Source: Oricola thermophila
GTDB lineage: Bacteria; Pseudomonadota; Alphaproteobacteria; Rhizobiales; Rhizobiaceae
Assembly (NCBI RefSeq): GCF_013358405.1
Contig: NZ_CP054836.1
Span: 1,736,001 to 1,800,000, forward strand
Direction: 5' to 3'
DNA: 64,000 bases
Below the pieces are notes generated by a model. That model saw only the letters and a program-made list of their open reading frames with translations, ran no database searches and had not been told where the DNA came from. The number at the start of each line of letters is the position of its first letter. Position 1 is the first letter of the stretch. Below are positions 1-9,991 of the stretch, piece by piece. Made by a program: the position numbers and the translations under genes.

Positions 1-627
1 GAGCGCATGGGCGGCATAGAGCGTGCCGAAGGCGCCGATCGCTCCTGCCCCGGTCAGGATGCCGGGAACGTCCGCCTTGTGAAACACCGGAAGATCGAGC
101 TCGCGGTCGCGCCGACGCAGCCATTCGCCCGCGGCGAACAGGGCCGCCGAGAACAACGTGCCTGCCGCGATACGGGCACCGGGACCGAGCAGGCCCGCCT
201 CTATCGAGTAACGGACGAGGAACAACGCGCCCAACGCGATGGCTATGCCGCCGAGGATGACGGACCAGCTGGCGCCAACGAGCTTCTCGAAATCGGCCGC
301 GCTGCGGCGTTTCTGTTTCGCGGACGGCAATGGCGGCGGCGTTGCGGGCGTCGACTTCCGGTCGGATTCGCCCGACGCGCGCATTGCAACCGGCTCGGCA
401 TCCGGCGTCGGCGTCCTGCCGGCGGATGCCCGGTCAGAAGCTTTCGGGCCGACCGGCGGCGGCGACGCAGCCGGCGGGCCGGACGGAGCCGGCCCCATGT
501 CCACTCCCGCCCGCACGAGGGCCGCCCGCAACGCCTTCGTCTCGGCTTCCAGCTTGCCGATTCTGCGGGAAATGCCCGTCATGACGACCAGCACAACCAA
601 GACGGCAATCACGACTACCGCTTCCAT
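1..627 (-). CDS. DUF2339 family membrane protein, N-terminal part (runs off window)
   Basis: An open frame of 209 codons starts with ATG at 627 and continues past base 1, so only the N-terminus is present. It opens with a hydrophobic segment (MEAVVVIAVLVVLVVMTG), then a short charged coiled-coil-like stretch, a Pro/Ala/Ser-rich linker (about residues 45-105), and then the segment FEKLVGASWSVILGGIAIA followed by YSIEAGLLGPGARI. This linker plus GxxW entry into many membrane helices is typical of DUF2339 proteins, predicted multi-pass inner-membrane proteins of unknown function. It is divergent from the MFS gene downstream. Family assignment is by pattern recognition; the function is unknown. 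Confidence 0.75.
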   Translation of the reverse strand, partial: MEAVVVIAVLVVLVVMTGISRRIGKLEAETKALRAALVRAGVDMGPAPSGPPAASPPPVGPKASDRASAGRTPTPDAEPVAMRASGESDRKSTPATPPPLPSAKQKRRSAADFEKLVGASWSVILGGIAIALGALFLVRYSIEAGLLGPGARIAAGTLFSAALFAAGEWLRRRDRELDLPVFHKADVPGILTGAGAIGAFGTLYAAHAL

Positions 628-946
628 GTTCTCGCTCCCGTATTACCGACACACCAACAGATCCGGGAAAATGACCGGCAGCCGTCGCCCGCAAATGCTT
701 GATCGTCCGGCATCCATGCCCCCGTTCTTCGCCGCCGCCCTGCATAAGGGCGTCCGCCGGGATTGTTGATAGCAAAATGCAACCATAACCTTTCCGGAAT
801 GCAGGTTCCTGTCCCGAATTCCTTTCGTTTCGCATGCATCTGCGCCGGGCCGGTTCAGCGAAATTGAACGCCGGATCAGAACATTGCGCTTGGCTCGACA
901 CGTTTCGCGGAATATTGCTCGGCATCCCCGACCGAGCGGAGCCGCC
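628..946. other. Divergent intergenic region (319 bp)
   Basis: This region lies between the divergent starts of the DUF2339 gene and the MFS gene and must hold promoters for both. I see no conserved small ORF, clear terminator or strong -35/-10 pair. It is less GC-rich than its flanks near 765-800. Confidence 0.4.
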
Positions 947-2182
947 ATGACCACCACAGACCGTTCCCCCTCGCGAAGCGACTTTCCCTGGCTCATCATC
1001 GCCAGCGGCTGCGTGATCGCGGCGCTCACCTTCGGGCCGCGCTCGGCAATGGGCTTCTTCCAGCTACCCATGCTGGCCGATACCGGCTGGTCGCGCTCGG
1101 ACTTCGGGCTTGCCATGGCGATCCAGAACCTGATGTGGGGCCTCGGCCAGCCGCTTTTCGGCGCGCTGGCGGACCGCAAGGGCACCTGGCGGGTGCTGGC
1201 GCTTTCCGCGGCTCTCTATGCCGCCGGGCTGCTGCTGATGGCCATGCCGCAGAGCGTGTGGTTCCTGCACCTTGGCGGCGGGCTGCTCGTCGGCCTCGGC
1301 ATCGCTGCCGGTTCCTTCGGCATCATCCTGTCCGCCTTCGCCCGAAACGTGACGCCGGAGCAGCGTTCCTTCGCCTTCGGCATGGGAACGGCGGCCGGAT
1401 CTGCCGGCATGTTCCTGTTCGCGCCCTTCAGCCAGATACTGATCGATGCGCTGGGCTGGCAGGACTCGCTGCTGATCATGTCGGCGATGATGCTCGTCAT
1501 CCCGGTGCTGGCGGTGCCGCTGCGTGGCAACTCGCAGTCCGGCACGCAGAAGCAGACCGACATCGACCAGTCGATCGGCGCCGCGCTGCGCGAGGCCTTC
1601 GGCCATCACAGCTACCTGCTGCTGACCGCCGGATTCTTCGTCTGCGGCTTCCAGGTCGCCTTCATCACCGCGCATTTTCCCGCCTATATCGGCGACATCG
1701 GCATCGACGCGCGCTTTGCGGTCATGGGCATCGCCCTGATCGGCTTCTTCAACATCATCGGATCGCTCGCCTCCGGCGTGATCGGGCAGAAATACTCGAA
1801 GCCGATCTTCCTGGCGCTGATCTATATCGGCCGGTCCGTCGCCGTGACGGCCTTCCTGCTGCTGCCGCAGACGGGAACCAGCGTGATCGTGTTTTCCGCC
1901 GTCATGGGGCTTCTCTGGCTGTCGACGGTCCCGCCGACCAATGCCCTCGTCGCCATCATGTTCGGTACGCGCTATCTCGGCATGCTCGGCGGCATCGTGT
2001 TCCTGTCGCACCAGGTCGGCTCGTTCCTGGGCGTCTGGCTCGGCGGCTACCTGTACGACATCTTCGGCACCTACGACCCTGTCTGGTGGCTCGGCGTCGC
2101 GCTCGGCCTGTTCGCCGCCGTCGTGCACTGGCCGATTCGGGAGAAGCCCGTCGCCCGGCCGGCGCTGAGCGCGGCTGAATAG
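947..2182 (+). CDS. MFS transporter
   Basis: A 411-residue protein with about 12 hydrophobic helices and the loop 2-3 MFS signature (GALADRKGTWRVL, roughly residues 70-82). It should be a secondary carrier in the inner membrane; the substrate cannot be told from sequence, though the overall pattern resembles anion or organic-acid carriers of alphaproteobacteria. ATG at 947 is chosen because GAGCGGAG lies just upstream; an in-frame extension to 884 would add 21 non-hydrophobic residues. It converges with the thioesterase gene, leaving only 9 bases between them. Confidence 0.8.
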   Translation: MTTTDRSPSRSDFPWLIIASGCVIAALTFGPRSAMGFFQLPMLADTGWSRSDFGLAMAIQNLMWGLGQPLFGALADRKGTWRVLALSAALYAAGLLLMAMPQSVWFLHLGGGLLVGLGIAAGSFGIILSAFARNVTPEQRSFAFGMGTAAGSAGMFLFAPFSQILIDALGWQDSLLIMSAMMLVIPVLAVPLRGNSQSGTQKQTDIDQSIGAALREAFGHHSYLLLTAGFFVCGFQVAFITAHFPAYIGDIGIDARFAVMGIALIGFFNIIGSLASGVIGQKYSKPIFLALIYIGRSVAVTAFLLLPQTGTSVIVFSAVMGLLWLSTVPPTNALVAIMFGTRYLGMLGGIVFLSHQVGSFLGVWLGGYLYDIFGTYDPVWWLGVALGLFAAVVHWPIREKPVARPALSAAE

Positions 2183-2191
2183 CGCGCCCGC

Positions 2192-2710
2192 CTATTCCTG
2201 CGCCGGCACCGCGAAGATCGCACAGGTCTCGGTGCCGAAGGCCATGACGCGGCCGAGTCCGTCGATAACGCGGCATTCGGACACGCCGGTGGTGCGGCCC
2301 CGGCTGACGACCGTTGCCTCGCAGGTGACCTCGCCGGTTTCCGGCGTTATCGGACGGATCAGGTTCACCTTGAACTCGGTCGTGGCAACGGCTTCGCCCT
2401 TCTTCAGCAAAGTCTGGACCGCGCAGGCGAGCGCGGAGTCCATGATCGTCGCGGTCCAGCCGCCATGGACCGTGCCGATCAGGTTGAGATGTTCCGCCTT
2501 CGGCATTCCCTTGAAGACCGCCCTGCCCTCCTCGACCTCGACGATCCGGAAGGACAGCGTTTTCGAGATTGGCGGTGCCGGCAACTCGCCGGAAACGACC
2601 TTGCGCAGCATCTCCAGTCCGCCCAGCGATCCGATCGCCTCCGGCGGGACCGAGCCGAAGCCTCCCGATGCGTCGCGATCCCGATATGACTCGCTTTCGG
2701 ACCTGGTCAT
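2192..2710 (-). CDS. PaaI-type hotdog thioesterase
   Basis: A 172-residue hotdog-fold protein. The segment [20 protein letters not shown] carries the HGG of the PaaI/4HBT thioesterase family, which hydrolyses acyl-CoA or aryl-CoA thioesters. The N-terminal 40 residues are polar. Its ATG overlaps the recO stop codon (ATGA, 2707-2710), so it is probably translated by coupling as the last gene of the era-recO operon. The substrate is unknown. The same frame stays open upstream through recO, but the ATG at the overlap and the start of recognisable homology agree on this start. Confidence 0.85.
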   Translation of the reverse strand: MTRSESESYRDRDASGGFGSVPPEAIGSLGGLEMLRKVVSGELPAPPISKTLSFRIVEVEEGRAVFKGMPKAEHLNLIGTVHGGWTATIMDSALACAVQTLLKKGEAVATTEFKVNLIRPITPETGEVTCEATVVSRGRTTGVSECRVIDGLGRVMAFGTETCAIFAVPAQE

Positions 2711-3456
2711 GTCCGGTCTTCCCCCTTTTGTGCGATGGCCCGCCCGACCGCGGCGGCGAAGCCGGTTCGCGCGGCCGGCTCCGCCATGCCGCGCGGCTCG
2801 TAGACGTGACGGCGCAGGAAATGGCCCGTCAGTTCGAAGGCCGCCGCCATCGCCTCCGCGTCGGGCGCGGCCGGCGACCGGCCCGAGAGGAATGCGGGCA
2901 GCGCCAGCAGCCTGTCCTTCCACGGCTCGCCGGCGGCACGGCTCACCGCGCGGCCGCTTTTCGGCGACACATAGACCAGGTCCTCCCGGGAACCGGTTCC
3001 CGCGCAGGATGAAAGATCGAGGCCGAACCCCAGTTCCTCGAGCAGCCGCAACTCGAAGCGCACCATGAGCGGACCGGCGATCTCCGGCTCGCACAGGTGT
3101 TCGATCATCACTTCCAGCGCGCGGAACAGTTCCGTGTGGCGGTCGCGTTCGGGCAACAGGCGCAGATGGCCGGCGAGAAGCTGGATGCCGTGAATTCCGG
3201 AAGGCTGCTCCATCAGCCGCGCCGCCGACAGCGCAAGCGGCTCGACCTGGAAGGTGCCCAGATGCTCTTCCAGCCGGGCGCGCCAGGTGAGTTCCACCGC
3301 GTTGCCCGGTTGCAGCACGGGCTGCTGGCGGCGCGAACGGCCGCCACGCACCAGGCCGAGATGCCTGCCGCGCTGTTCCGTCATCACTTCGAGGATCAGG
3401 CTCGTCTCGCCGTGCCTGCGCGTGCCGATAATGATGCCGCGGTCCTGCCATTCCAT
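2707..3456 (-). CDS. recO: DNA repair protein RecO
   Basis: RecO, 249 residues, helps load RecA onto SSB-coated single-stranded DNA in the RecFOR gap-repair pathway. The N-terminal OB fold is seen in [20 protein letters not shown], followed by the helical C-terminal domain with DLSSCAGTG and [15 protein letters not shown], a block usual in rhizobial RecO. Only one of the cysteines of the zinc-binding form is visible, as in many alphaproteobacteria. It follows era by 15 bases in the same direction, the standard era-recO pairing. Confidence 0.96.
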   Translation of the reverse strand: MEWQDRGIIIGTRRHGETSLILEVMTEQRGRHLGLVRGGRSRRQQPVLQPGNAVELTWRARLEEHLGTFQVEPLALSAARLMEQPSGIHGIQLLAGHLRLLPERDRHTELFRALEVMIEHLCEPEIAGPLMVRFELRLLEELGFGLDLSSCAGTGSREDLVYVSPKSGRAVSRAAGEPWKDRLLALPAFLSGRSPAAPDAEAMAAAFELTGHFLRRHVYEPRGMAEPAARTGFAAAVGRAIAQKGEDRT

Positions 3457-3471
3457 GGCGCGGACAATGCG

Positions 3472-4389
3472 TCAGTCGGCGGAAAAGTCCAGCCCCATCT
3501 CGCGATATCGTTCCGGGTCGTCGCCCCAGTTCTCGCGCACCTTCACGAACAGGAAGAGATGAACGGGCTGCTCCAGTATCCCGGCGATCTCCTTGCGCGA
3601 GGCCTGGCCGATCGCCTTGATCGTCTCGCCCTTGTGGCCGAGCACGATCTTCTTCTGGCTGTCGCGCTCGACATAGATCACCTGCTCGATGCGCACCGAA
3701 CCGTCCTTCCTATCCTCCCATTTCTCCGTCTCGACGGTGGAGGAATAGGGCAATTCCTGGTGCAGGCGCAGATAGAGCTTCTCGCGCGTGATCTCGGCGG
3801 CCAGCTGGCGCATCGGCAGGTCGGAAATCTGGTCCTCTGGATAGTACCAGGGGCCCTCGGGCGACGCTTCCGACAGGCGGTTCAGAAGATCGTCGCAGCC
3901 GGAACCGGTCAGGGCGGAGATCATGAACGTCTCGGCGAACTCGACGCGGTCGTTCAGCGTCTTGGCCAGCTCCAGAAGCTTCGGCGGATCTATGGTATCG
4001 ACCTTGTTGAGCACCAGCCACTTGGGCTGGGTGAAGGATGGAAGCATCTCGAGGATGCGTTCCTCGTCGTCGCGGATGCCCTTGCGGGCGTCGATCAGCA
4101 CAAGCACGATATCGGCGTCGCGGGCGCCCGACCATGCAGTCGTCACCATCGCGCGGTCGAGACGGCGTTTCGGGGCGAACACGCCGGGCGTGTCGGTGAA
4201 CACGATCTGGGTGCGGCCAACCGTGGCTATGCCGCGCACCAGCGCACGCGTCGTCTGCACCTTGTGGGTGACAATGGAAACCTTGGCACCGACCAGCTGA
4301 TTGACCAGGGTCGACTTCCCCGCATTCGGCGTGCCTATCAGGGCAACGAAGCTGGAGCGGGTCGGCTCCGCGTTCGGTTCGTCAGTCAT
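3472..4389 (-). CDS. era: GTPase Era
   Basis: Era, 305 residues, is an essential GTPase that binds the 3' end of 16S rRNA during 30S assembly. G1 is GTPNAGKST (residues 19-27), G3 is DTPG, G4 is NKVD and the C-terminal KH domain includes KKIVLGHKGETIKAIG. Its start overlaps the end of rnc by 8 bases (4382-4389), so the two are translationally coupled. Length is normal for the family. Confidence 0.98.
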   Translation of the reverse strand: MTDEPNAEPTRSSFVALIGTPNAGKSTLVNQLVGAKVSIVTHKVQTTRALVRGIATVGRTQIVFTDTPGVFAPKRRLDRAMVTTAWSGARDADIVLVLIDARKGIRDDEERILEMLPSFTQPKWLVLNKVDTIDPPKLLELAKTLNDRVEFAETFMISALTGSGCDDLLNRLSEASPEGPWYYPEDQISDLPMRQLAAEITREKLYLRLHQELPYSSTVETEKWEDRKDGSVRIEQVIYVERDSQKKIVLGHKGETIKAIGQASRKEIAGILEQPVHLFLFVKVRENWGDDPERYREMGLDFSAD

Positions 4390-5098
4390 CGTCTCTTACC
4401 TTTTCACGCACCAGCATGCGGCCGGCTGCGGCTTGTTCGGCGATCCGCTTGGACCGGCCCTCGGCAACTTCCGGCTCAAGCTTGCCGACGCTGACGGACA
4501 CGGTGAACATCGGGTCGTGATCGGGGCCCACGCGCGAAATCACCTCGTAGGACGGCGCGACGCCGTATTCGCGATGGGCCCATTCCTGCAATTCGGTCTT
4601 GGCATCCCTGCGCGCCGCCGTGGCCGTTGTCGCGCGGCCGCCCCAGTAGCGGCGAATGAACGGACGCACGGCGTCGAGGCCACCCTCCAGATAGATCGCG
4701 GCAATCAGCGACTCCACGACATCGGCGTGCAGGTTCTTCTGGTGGGTCCTGCGCAACTGCTTCACGTCCGTGCCCGTGCGGATGAAGTCCGACAATGCAA
4801 GCTCGTCGGCCACTTCGGCCAGTGCATCGGCATTGACGAGCTGGTTCAGGCGCACCGACAGCTCGCCCTCGTTCGCCGCGGAAAACTGCTCGAACAGCAT
4901 CTCGGCGACACAGAGACCGAGGACGCGATCACCGAGAAACTCCAGCCGCTCGTAGTCGCGTCCGTCCTTCGTGCGCGCGCTTGCATGGGTCAGCGCGCGG
5001 GCAAGGCGGTCATGGTCGCTGAAGCGGTGTCCGGTTGCCTGTTCCAGCCTCTTCAGGGCTTCCGGCGATATCATCTCGCGCGTCTTCTGCCGGGTCAT
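4382..5098 (-). CDS. rnc: Ribonuclease III
   Basis: RNase III, 238 residues, cleaves double-stranded RNA in rRNA maturation and mRNA decay. The signature ERLEFLGDRVLGL (residues 50-62) holds the catalytic acidic residues, with a second acidic cluster in SLIAAIYLEGG. The C-terminal dsRNA-binding domain runs from about residue 160 (KTELQEWAHREYGV). The start overlaps the end of lepB by 4 bases and the end overlaps era. Confidence 0.98.
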   Translation of the reverse strand: MTRQKTREMISPEALKRLEQATGHRFSDHDRLARALTHASARTKDGRDYERLEFLGDRVLGLCVAEMLFEQFSAANEGELSVRLNQLVNADALAEVADELALSDFIRTGTDVKQLRRTHQKNLHADVVESLIAAIYLEGGLDAVRPFIRRYWGGRATTATAARRDAKTELQEWAHREYGVAPSYEVISRVGPDHDPMFTVSVSVGKLEPEVAEGRSKRIAEQAAAGRMLVREKVRDDD

Positions 5099-5838
5099 TT
5101 GGATGCGGATTTGAAGAAACGCTCCAGCCGAAGCTCGGACGGCCAGCGCCAGATCTCGAGCGGCGAGGCCCCGCCGGCGATGGAGAAGAAGATGATATCG
5201 GCGCGACCGACGAAATTCTCCAGCGGCACGTAGCCGACACCGAAGCGGCTGTCGTTGGAATTGTCGCGGTTATCGCCCATCATGAAATAGTGCCCATCGG
5301 GGACGGCGAACTCGCGCGTGTTGTCGGCGCTCGAATTGGGCGACAGGTCGAGCGTGTTGTAGCTGACCCCGTTGGGCAGCGTCTCGCGGTAGACATCGAC
5401 AGGGCCGAACTGCTCGGTCACGTCGGGATCGTCGATCTGGCCGACGAGTTCGCGCTTCACCGGCTCGCCGTTGATGAAGAGCACGCCGTCCTTCATCTGG
5501 ATCCGGTCGCCCGGCAGGCCGATGACGCGCTTGATGTAGTCGACATTGGAGACCGGATGCTTGAACACAGCGACATCGCCGCGTTCGGGCTCGTCTGCCC
5601 AGATGCGTCCCGAAAAGATGTTGGGCGAGAACGGGAGCGAATGGCGCGAATAGCCGTAAGAAAACTTCGAGACGAACAGGTAGTCGCCCTCCAGAAGCGT
5701 CGGGCGCATGGAGCCCGACGGGATGGAAAACGGCTGGAACAGGAGTGTGCGGATGATCAGCGCGAGGATCAGCGCCTGGATGACGACCGAGACCGTCTCG
5801 GAAAATGTGCTTTGTTTCTTTTCGATCTTGTCGGACAC
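5095..5838 (-). CDS. lepB: Signal peptidase I
   Basis: Signal peptidase I (247 residues) removes signal peptides at the outer face of the inner membrane. One N-terminal helix (about 14-34) precedes the catalytic Ser in PSGSMRPTLLEGDY (S43) and the general-base Lys in VDYIKRVIGLPGDRI (K103); GDNRDNSNDSR is the box E signature. I choose the GTG at 5838 because AGGAACAGGA sits just upstream and the frame then starts just before the usual KIEKKQ segment. A TTG at 5907 would add 23 residues without a ribosome site. The stop overlaps rnc. Confidence 0.93.
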   Translation of the reverse strand: MSDKIEKKQSTFSETVSVVIQALILALIIRTLLFQPFSIPSGSMRPTLLEGDYLFVSKFSYGYSRHSLPFSPNIFSGRIWADEPERGDVAVFKHPVSNVDYIKRVIGLPGDRIQMKDGVLFINGEPVKRELVGQIDDPDVTEQFGPVDVYRETLPNGVSYNTLDLSPNSSADNTREFAVPDGHYFMMGDNRDNSNDSRFGVGYVPLENFVGRADIIFFSIAGGASPLEIWRWPSELRLERFFKSASK

Positions 5839-5913
5839 GAGAAATCCTGTTCCTGCTGTCGAGCGCCTGTGCCGGCCGGTCTTAGCCGTTCCGTCGGTTG
5901 GCCGCAATTCCCG

Positions 5914-6333
5914 TCATCGCGGGAATTCGCCGCCCCGGTCCGGCAATGCTTCGATGATGACGAATGCCTGCGCAAGAGGCATGTCGTCGGTGATGGTGAG
6001 ATGAATGAACGGCCGGTGGCCCGCCGGCACCAGTTCGTCAAGGCGCTTTGCCGCGCCTCCGGTCAGCCGCATCGTCGGCTTGCCGCCGGGAAGGTTGACC
6101 ACGCCCAGGTCGCGCCAGAACACGCCCCTCGCCATGCCGGTGCCGAGGGCCTTGGCACACGCCTCCTTGGCGGCGAAACGCTTGGCGTAGGACGCGGCAC
6201 GGGCCTGCCTCCGTTCCGACTTCTCGCGTTCGATGTCGGTGAAAATGCGCCGGATGAAGCGTTCCCCGAAACGTTCCAGCGACCGTTCGACCCGCCTTAT
6301 GTCAATGAGATCGCTCCCCAGTCCCACGATCAC
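5914..6333 (-). CDS. acpS: Holo-[acyl-carrier-protein] synthase
   Basis: AcpS, 139 residues, transfers 4'-phosphopantetheine from CoA to apo-ACP for lipid synthesis. [12 protein letters not shown] at the N-terminus holds the Mg-binding Asp, and [15 protein letters not shown] is the KEA signature. Length is normal. It starts in an ATGA overlap with the DUF2062 gene (6330-6333). The gap to lepB is 75 bases if lepB starts at 5838. Confidence 0.96.
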   Translation of the reverse strand: MIVGLGSDLIDIRRVERSLERFGERFIRRIFTDIEREKSERRQARAASYAKRFAAKEACAKALGTGMARGVFWRDLGVVNLPGGKPTMRLTGGAAKRLDELVPAGHRPFIHLTITDDMPLAQAFVIIEALPDRGGEFPR

Positions 6334-6911
6334 AGGCCGATCTCCGGATTCTGGGTGGCCGGTCTGCGGGTCTCGAAATGCATCTGGCGGCGACGCTGGA
6401 ACGCGGCAACCGCGAAACGCGTCAGCAGGTAGAGAACCAGGGCAACAACGAGGCCCAGCGGAATGCCGCCGACGAGCATCGGTTTCAGGATCGGCTCCCA
6501 GAGTGCAGAGATCTCGCCATGGCTGAGCATGGAGCCCAGCCGGACCGGCGCCGGATCGCCCCCGCCGGGAACCGTGGCGCCGAGAATTGCGGAACCTGCG
6601 CCATGCGTCGCTGCCCAGATCGCGGGAAACGTGATGGGATTGCCTATCGCAGTTCCGAATGCGGCAGCGATCATGTTGCCCGCCAGCAGCCAGGCGAGCA
6701 CGAAGGCAAGAATGAAATGCAGCCCCATGAAGGGCGTAAACGACGCGAATGCCCCTGCGGCAACGCCGGCGGCAATGGCGTGCGGAGTCGCCTTGATGCG
6801 CAACATGCGCTTCCAGTAGTAGCGGAAGGAACGCGAGTAATTGCGGCGCGGCAGGAAGAAGACCCGCAATCGCTGATGCCAGCTCTCTTGGTTCCTACGT
6901 GCAAAGATCAT
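6330..6911 (-). CDS. DUF2062 domain membrane protein
   Basis: A 193-residue protein with a basic, aromatic N-terminus ([13 protein letters not shown]), then [20 protein letters not shown] and a hydrophobic core with [12 protein letters not shown], which mark DUF2062. Two to three membrane helices are visible (about 50-90, 90-115 and 155-180). It is a conserved inner-membrane protein of unknown function, found between pyrE and acpS in rhizobia. ATG at 6911 is chosen because the family begins there; a longer frame to 6980 adds a basic stretch of unlikely composition. Confidence 0.85.
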   Translation of the reverse strand: MIFARRNQESWHQRLRVFFLPRRNYSRSFRYYWKRMLRIKATPHAIAAGVAAGAFASFTPFMGLHFILAFVLAWLLAGNMIAAAFGTAIGNPITFPAIWAATHGAGSAILGATVPGGGDPAPVRLGSMLSHGEISALWEPILKPMLVGGIPLGLVVALVLYLLTRFAVAAFQRRRQMHFETRRPATQNPEIGL

Positions 6912-7033
6912 TCGGGTCACACACTTCAATACAGGGCGGCGTCCGCATCGGAACCGTTTCCGGACGCAAGGACGCCCCACTTGAAATAGTCAGCACGTCG
7001 CCCGACATCAAGCGCCTGCCATGAGCGCCGAAA

Positions 7034-7624
7034 TCAAAGACTGCGGCTTCCCGGCTTGACTGCCGGTATGGCGGCCAATTCCGGCGGTATTTTGTCCACC
7101 GAATAGGCCGGCACCTCGTACTCCGCCAGCGAAACGAGCGGCACGCCGACTTCCGCCTTGCCGGCGGAACGGTCGATCAGGCAGCCGGCGGCAAGCACGT
7201 TCGCGCCCAACGCCTTGAGGCTTTCGACAGTCTCCCGAATCGACAGGCCCGTGGTGACGATGTCCTCGATGATGACCACGCGGGCACCCTCTTCGATCTC
7301 GAAGCGGCGCAGCCTGAACACGCCCTCCTCGCGCTCGACCCAGATCGCCGGAACTCCCAGGTGACGCGATGTCTCGTAGGCGGGGATGATTCCCCCGACC
7401 GCCGGGCCGACCACATAGTCGACGGGCCCCTGCACGCTGGCGCGGATCTTCTCCGCGAGCGCCTTGCAGAGCACTTCCGTCTTTTCCGGATGCATGAACA
7501 CCCGTGCCTTCTGCAGGAACACCGGGCTGCGCAGGCCGGACGTCAGTATGAAATGCCCGTGGAGCACCGCCCCGGCACTCTCGAACACCTCGAGGACTTC
7601 CTGCGTTGTCATTTCGCTTGTCAT
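7034..7624 (-). CDS. pyrE: Orotate phosphoribosyltransferase
   Basis: PyrE, 196 residues, makes OMP from orotate and PRPP in de novo pyrimidine synthesis. The PRPP-binding motif [14 protein letters not shown] is intact and [20 protein letters not shown] is the flexible-loop region. ATG at 7624 has AGGGAAAG six bases upstream; the in-frame ATG at 7612 is a possible alternative. It follows rsh by 10 bases, so the two are probably cotranscribed. Confidence 0.96.
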   Translation of the reverse strand: MTSEMTTQEVLEVFESAGAVLHGHFILTSGLRSPVFLQKARVFMHPEKTEVLCKALAEKIRASVQGPVDYVVGPAVGGIIPAYETSRHLGVPAIWVEREEGVFRLRRFEIEEGARVVIIEDIVTTGLSIRETVESLKALGANVLAAGCLIDRSAGKAEVGVPLVSLAEYEVPAYSVDKIPPELAAIPAVKPGSRSL

Positions 7625-7634
7625 GCGTCTTTCC

Positions 7635-9896
7635 CTATCCGCTCGCACGCTCGACGGTCGAAACCGCCTCGGCGTCGCGCAGCCGCGATATGACGCCGTT
7701 CAGGTGCTTCAGGTCCCATACTTCGAGATTGAATACCATCTCCGTGAAATCCGGCGCAGTACGGACCATCGAAAGCGTGTGAATGTTCGCATCGAGATCG
7801 CCGATGATCTTCGCGATCTCGGCAAGGGAGCCGGGAGCGTTGATCGCGGTCACGATTATCTGCGCCGAAAAGCGTTGCCGTTCCAGACCTTCCAGGTCCC
7901 ATCGAACGTCGATCCAGCGCTCGGGCTGGTCGTCGTAGGCCGCCAGGGCGGGAGACTGGATCGGATAGATCGTGATCCCCTTTCCCGGCGTCGAAATGCC
8001 GACAATGCGGTCACCCGGCACCGCGCCCTCGGGCGAGAAACGCACCGGTATGTCGCTCGCCGCCCCGCGGATCGGCACCGCCTTGTTGATAGCGTCGCGG
8101 GTCGCAGCACCCTGGTCATCATCCGGCCCGGTATTGCCGGGAATGCGGAACATCATCCCGGTGGCGTTGGTCAGGTTGAACCAGCCGTCCCCTTCTACCG
8201 CGCCGGTGGGAACGTTGGAATTGCGCGCGTCCTGGTAATCCGGATAGACCGCGCGGACCACGTCGTCCGACGGGATCTCGCCGCGGCCGACGGCGGCCAG
8301 CACATCGTCGATCTCCTTGTGCCCCAGCCGCTGCAACCCCTGTTTCAGGACATCCTTCGAGAACTCCTTGCCAACGCGCTCGAACGCCCGTTCGAGGATA
8401 CGGTGCCCGAGGCCCGCATATTGCTTTCGCACCGCCATGCGCGACGCGCGGCGGATCGCCGAACGCGCCTTGCCGGTCACGACCACGTTCTCCCAGGCCG
8501 CCGGAGGCGTCTGCGCGTTCGAACGCACGATCTCCACCTCGTCGCCGTTCTGCAGCCGCGTAACCAGGGGCATGATGCGACCGTTGATCTTCGCGCCGAC
8601 GCAGGAGTTGCCGATGTCGGTGTGCACCGCATAGGCGAAGTCCACCGGCGTCGCGCCCCTTGGCAGCGCGATCAGGCGTCCCTTCGGCGTGAAACAGAAA
8701 ACCTGGTCCTGGAACAGCTCGAGCTTCGTGTTCTCCAGGAATTCCTCGGGATTGTCCCCCTCGGACAGCGATTCGATCGTGTGGCGAAGCCAGGCATAGG
8801 CGTTCGTGTCCTTCGACATGGCGAAGGCCGCCTCGTCGCGGCCATTCGCGGCCGCATCCAGCGCGCGGTCCTTGTAGATCGCATGTGCGGCCACGCCGTA
8901 CTCGGCAACATAGTGCATCTCGTGCGTGCGTATCTGCAGCTCGACGCGCTGTTTCGACGGACCGACGATGGTGGTGTGGATCGAACGGTAGTCGTTCTGC
9001 TTCGGCGTCGAGATGTAGTCCTTGAAGCGCCCGGGCACCGTATTCCACTTGCGGTGGACGACACCGAGCGCGCGGTAGCAGTCGTCTTCCGTGTCGACAA
9101 TGATGCGGAATCCGAAGACGTCGGACAGCTGCTCGAAGGACAGCGCCTTCGATTCCATCTTGCGGAAGACCGACCAGGGCTTCTTCTGGCGGCTGTAGAC
9201 CTCGGCATCGATGCCGTTTTCCACCAGCAGATTCTTGAGCGTTTCGGTGATGTCCGCCAGGGTCTCGCGGTTGTATTCGCCAAGCTCGGCCAGCCGATCG
9301 GTGATCGTGCGGTGCGCCTCGGGATTGATGTGCCGGAAGGCCAGTTCCTCCAGCTCCTCGCGCATGTCCTGCATGCCCATGCGGCCGGCGAGCGGCGCAT
9401 AGATTTCCATCGTCTCCTCGGCAATGCGCGCGCGCTTGTGCGGCGGCACGAAATCGAGCGTCCGCATGTTGTGCAGCCGGTCGGCAAGCTTGACCAGGAG
9501 CACGCGGACATCGTCGGCGATGGCGAGCAGCAGCTTGCGCAGGTTCTCCGCCTGCGCCGCGCGCCGGGACACGAGATCCAGCTTCTTCAGCTTGGTCAGC
9601 CCCTCGACAAGACGGCCTATGTCCTCGCCGAACATCTCCTCGATCTCGCGGCGCGTGGCAGTCGTGTCCTCGATGGTGTCGTGCAGCAGGCCGACGGCGA
9701 CCGTGCTCTCGTCAAGGCGCATGTCCGTGAGGATGGCGGCGACCTCGAGAGGATGCGAGAAATAGGGGTCGCCGGAGGCGCGCTTCTGGTTGCCATGCTT
9801 CTGCATGGCGTAGACATACGCCTTGTTCAGGAGCGCCTCGTTGACTTCGGGCTTGTAACGCTGGATGCGTTCGACAAGCTCGTATTGCCGCATCAT
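7635..9896 (-). CDS. rsh: Bifunctional (p)ppGpp synthetase/hydrolase
   Basis: A single RelA/SpoT homologue of 753 residues. The N-terminal HD hydrolase domain keeps HPLEVAAIL and LLHDTIEDT; the synthetase domain keeps [18 protein letters not shown] and [11 protein letters not shown]; a TGS domain ([20 protein letters not shown]) and a C-terminal ACT domain ([19 protein letters not shown]) follow. Both activities look intact, as expected for the one Rsh of alphaproteobacteria. I take the ATG at 9896 (an ATGATG pair), matching the family start [12 protein letters not shown] strong terminator hairpin ends only 21 bases upstream of this ATG. Confidence 0.97.
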   Translation of the reverse strand: MMRQYELVERIQRYKPEVNEALLNKAYVYAMQKHGNQKRASGDPYFSHPLEVAAILTDMRLDESTVAVGLLHDTIEDTTATRREIEEMFGEDIGRLVEGLTKLKKLDLVSRRAAQAENLRKLLLAIADDVRVLLVKLADRLHNMRTLDFVPPHKRARIAEETMEIYAPLAGRMGMQDMREELEELAFRHINPEAHRTITDRLAELGEYNRETLADITETLKNLLVENGIDAEVYSRQKKPWSVFRKMESKALSFEQLSDVFGFRIIVDTEDDCYRALGVVHRKWNTVPGRFKDYISTPKQNDYRSIHTTIVGPSKQRVELQIRTHEMHYVAEYGVAAHAIYKDRALDAAANGRDEAAFAMSKDTNAYAWLRHTIESLSEGDNPEEFLENTKLELFQDQVFCFTPKGRLIALPRGATPVDFAYAVHTDIGNSCVGAKINGRIMPLVTRLQNGDEVEIVRSNAQTPPAAWENVVVTGKARSAIRRASRMAVRKQYAGLGHRILERAFERVGKEFSKDVLKQGLQRLGHKEIDDVLAAVGRGEIPSDDVVRAVYPDYQDARNSNVPTGAVEGDGWFNLTNATGMMFRIPGNTGPDDDQGAATRDAINKAVPIRGAASDIPVRFSPEGAVPGDRIVGISTPGKGITIYPIQSPALAAYDDQPERWIDVRWDLEGLERQRFSAQIIVTAINAPGSLAEIAKIIGDLDANIHTLSMVRTAPDFTEMVFNLEVWDLKHLNGVISRLRDAEAVSTVERASG

Positions 9897-9914
9897 CGCC
9901 TGCAAAATCCCATT

Positions 9915-9947
9915 AAAAAACGTGCGGACGGGGATGTCCGCACGTTT
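9915..9947 (-). terminator. Rho-independent terminator after rpoZ, just before rsh
   Basis: On the minus strand a perfect 12-bp stem (AAACGTGCGGAC with GTCCGCACGTTT, loop ATCCCC) runs into six Ts. It lies 44 bases after the rpoZ stop and 21 bases before the rsh ATG. This is a complete intrinsic terminator by sequence, so rsh needs read-through or a start point inside this short spacer. Confidence 0.88.
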
Positions 9948-9991
9948 CTATATAAACACCATTCGCGCGGCCTTGAAGGCCGGCCGGACGC

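Noticed and set aside
5839..5907. Longer signal peptidase start at TTG 5907
   Set aside because: No ribosome site; the extra 23 residues are not part of the family; GTG 5838 has AGGAACAGGA upstream.
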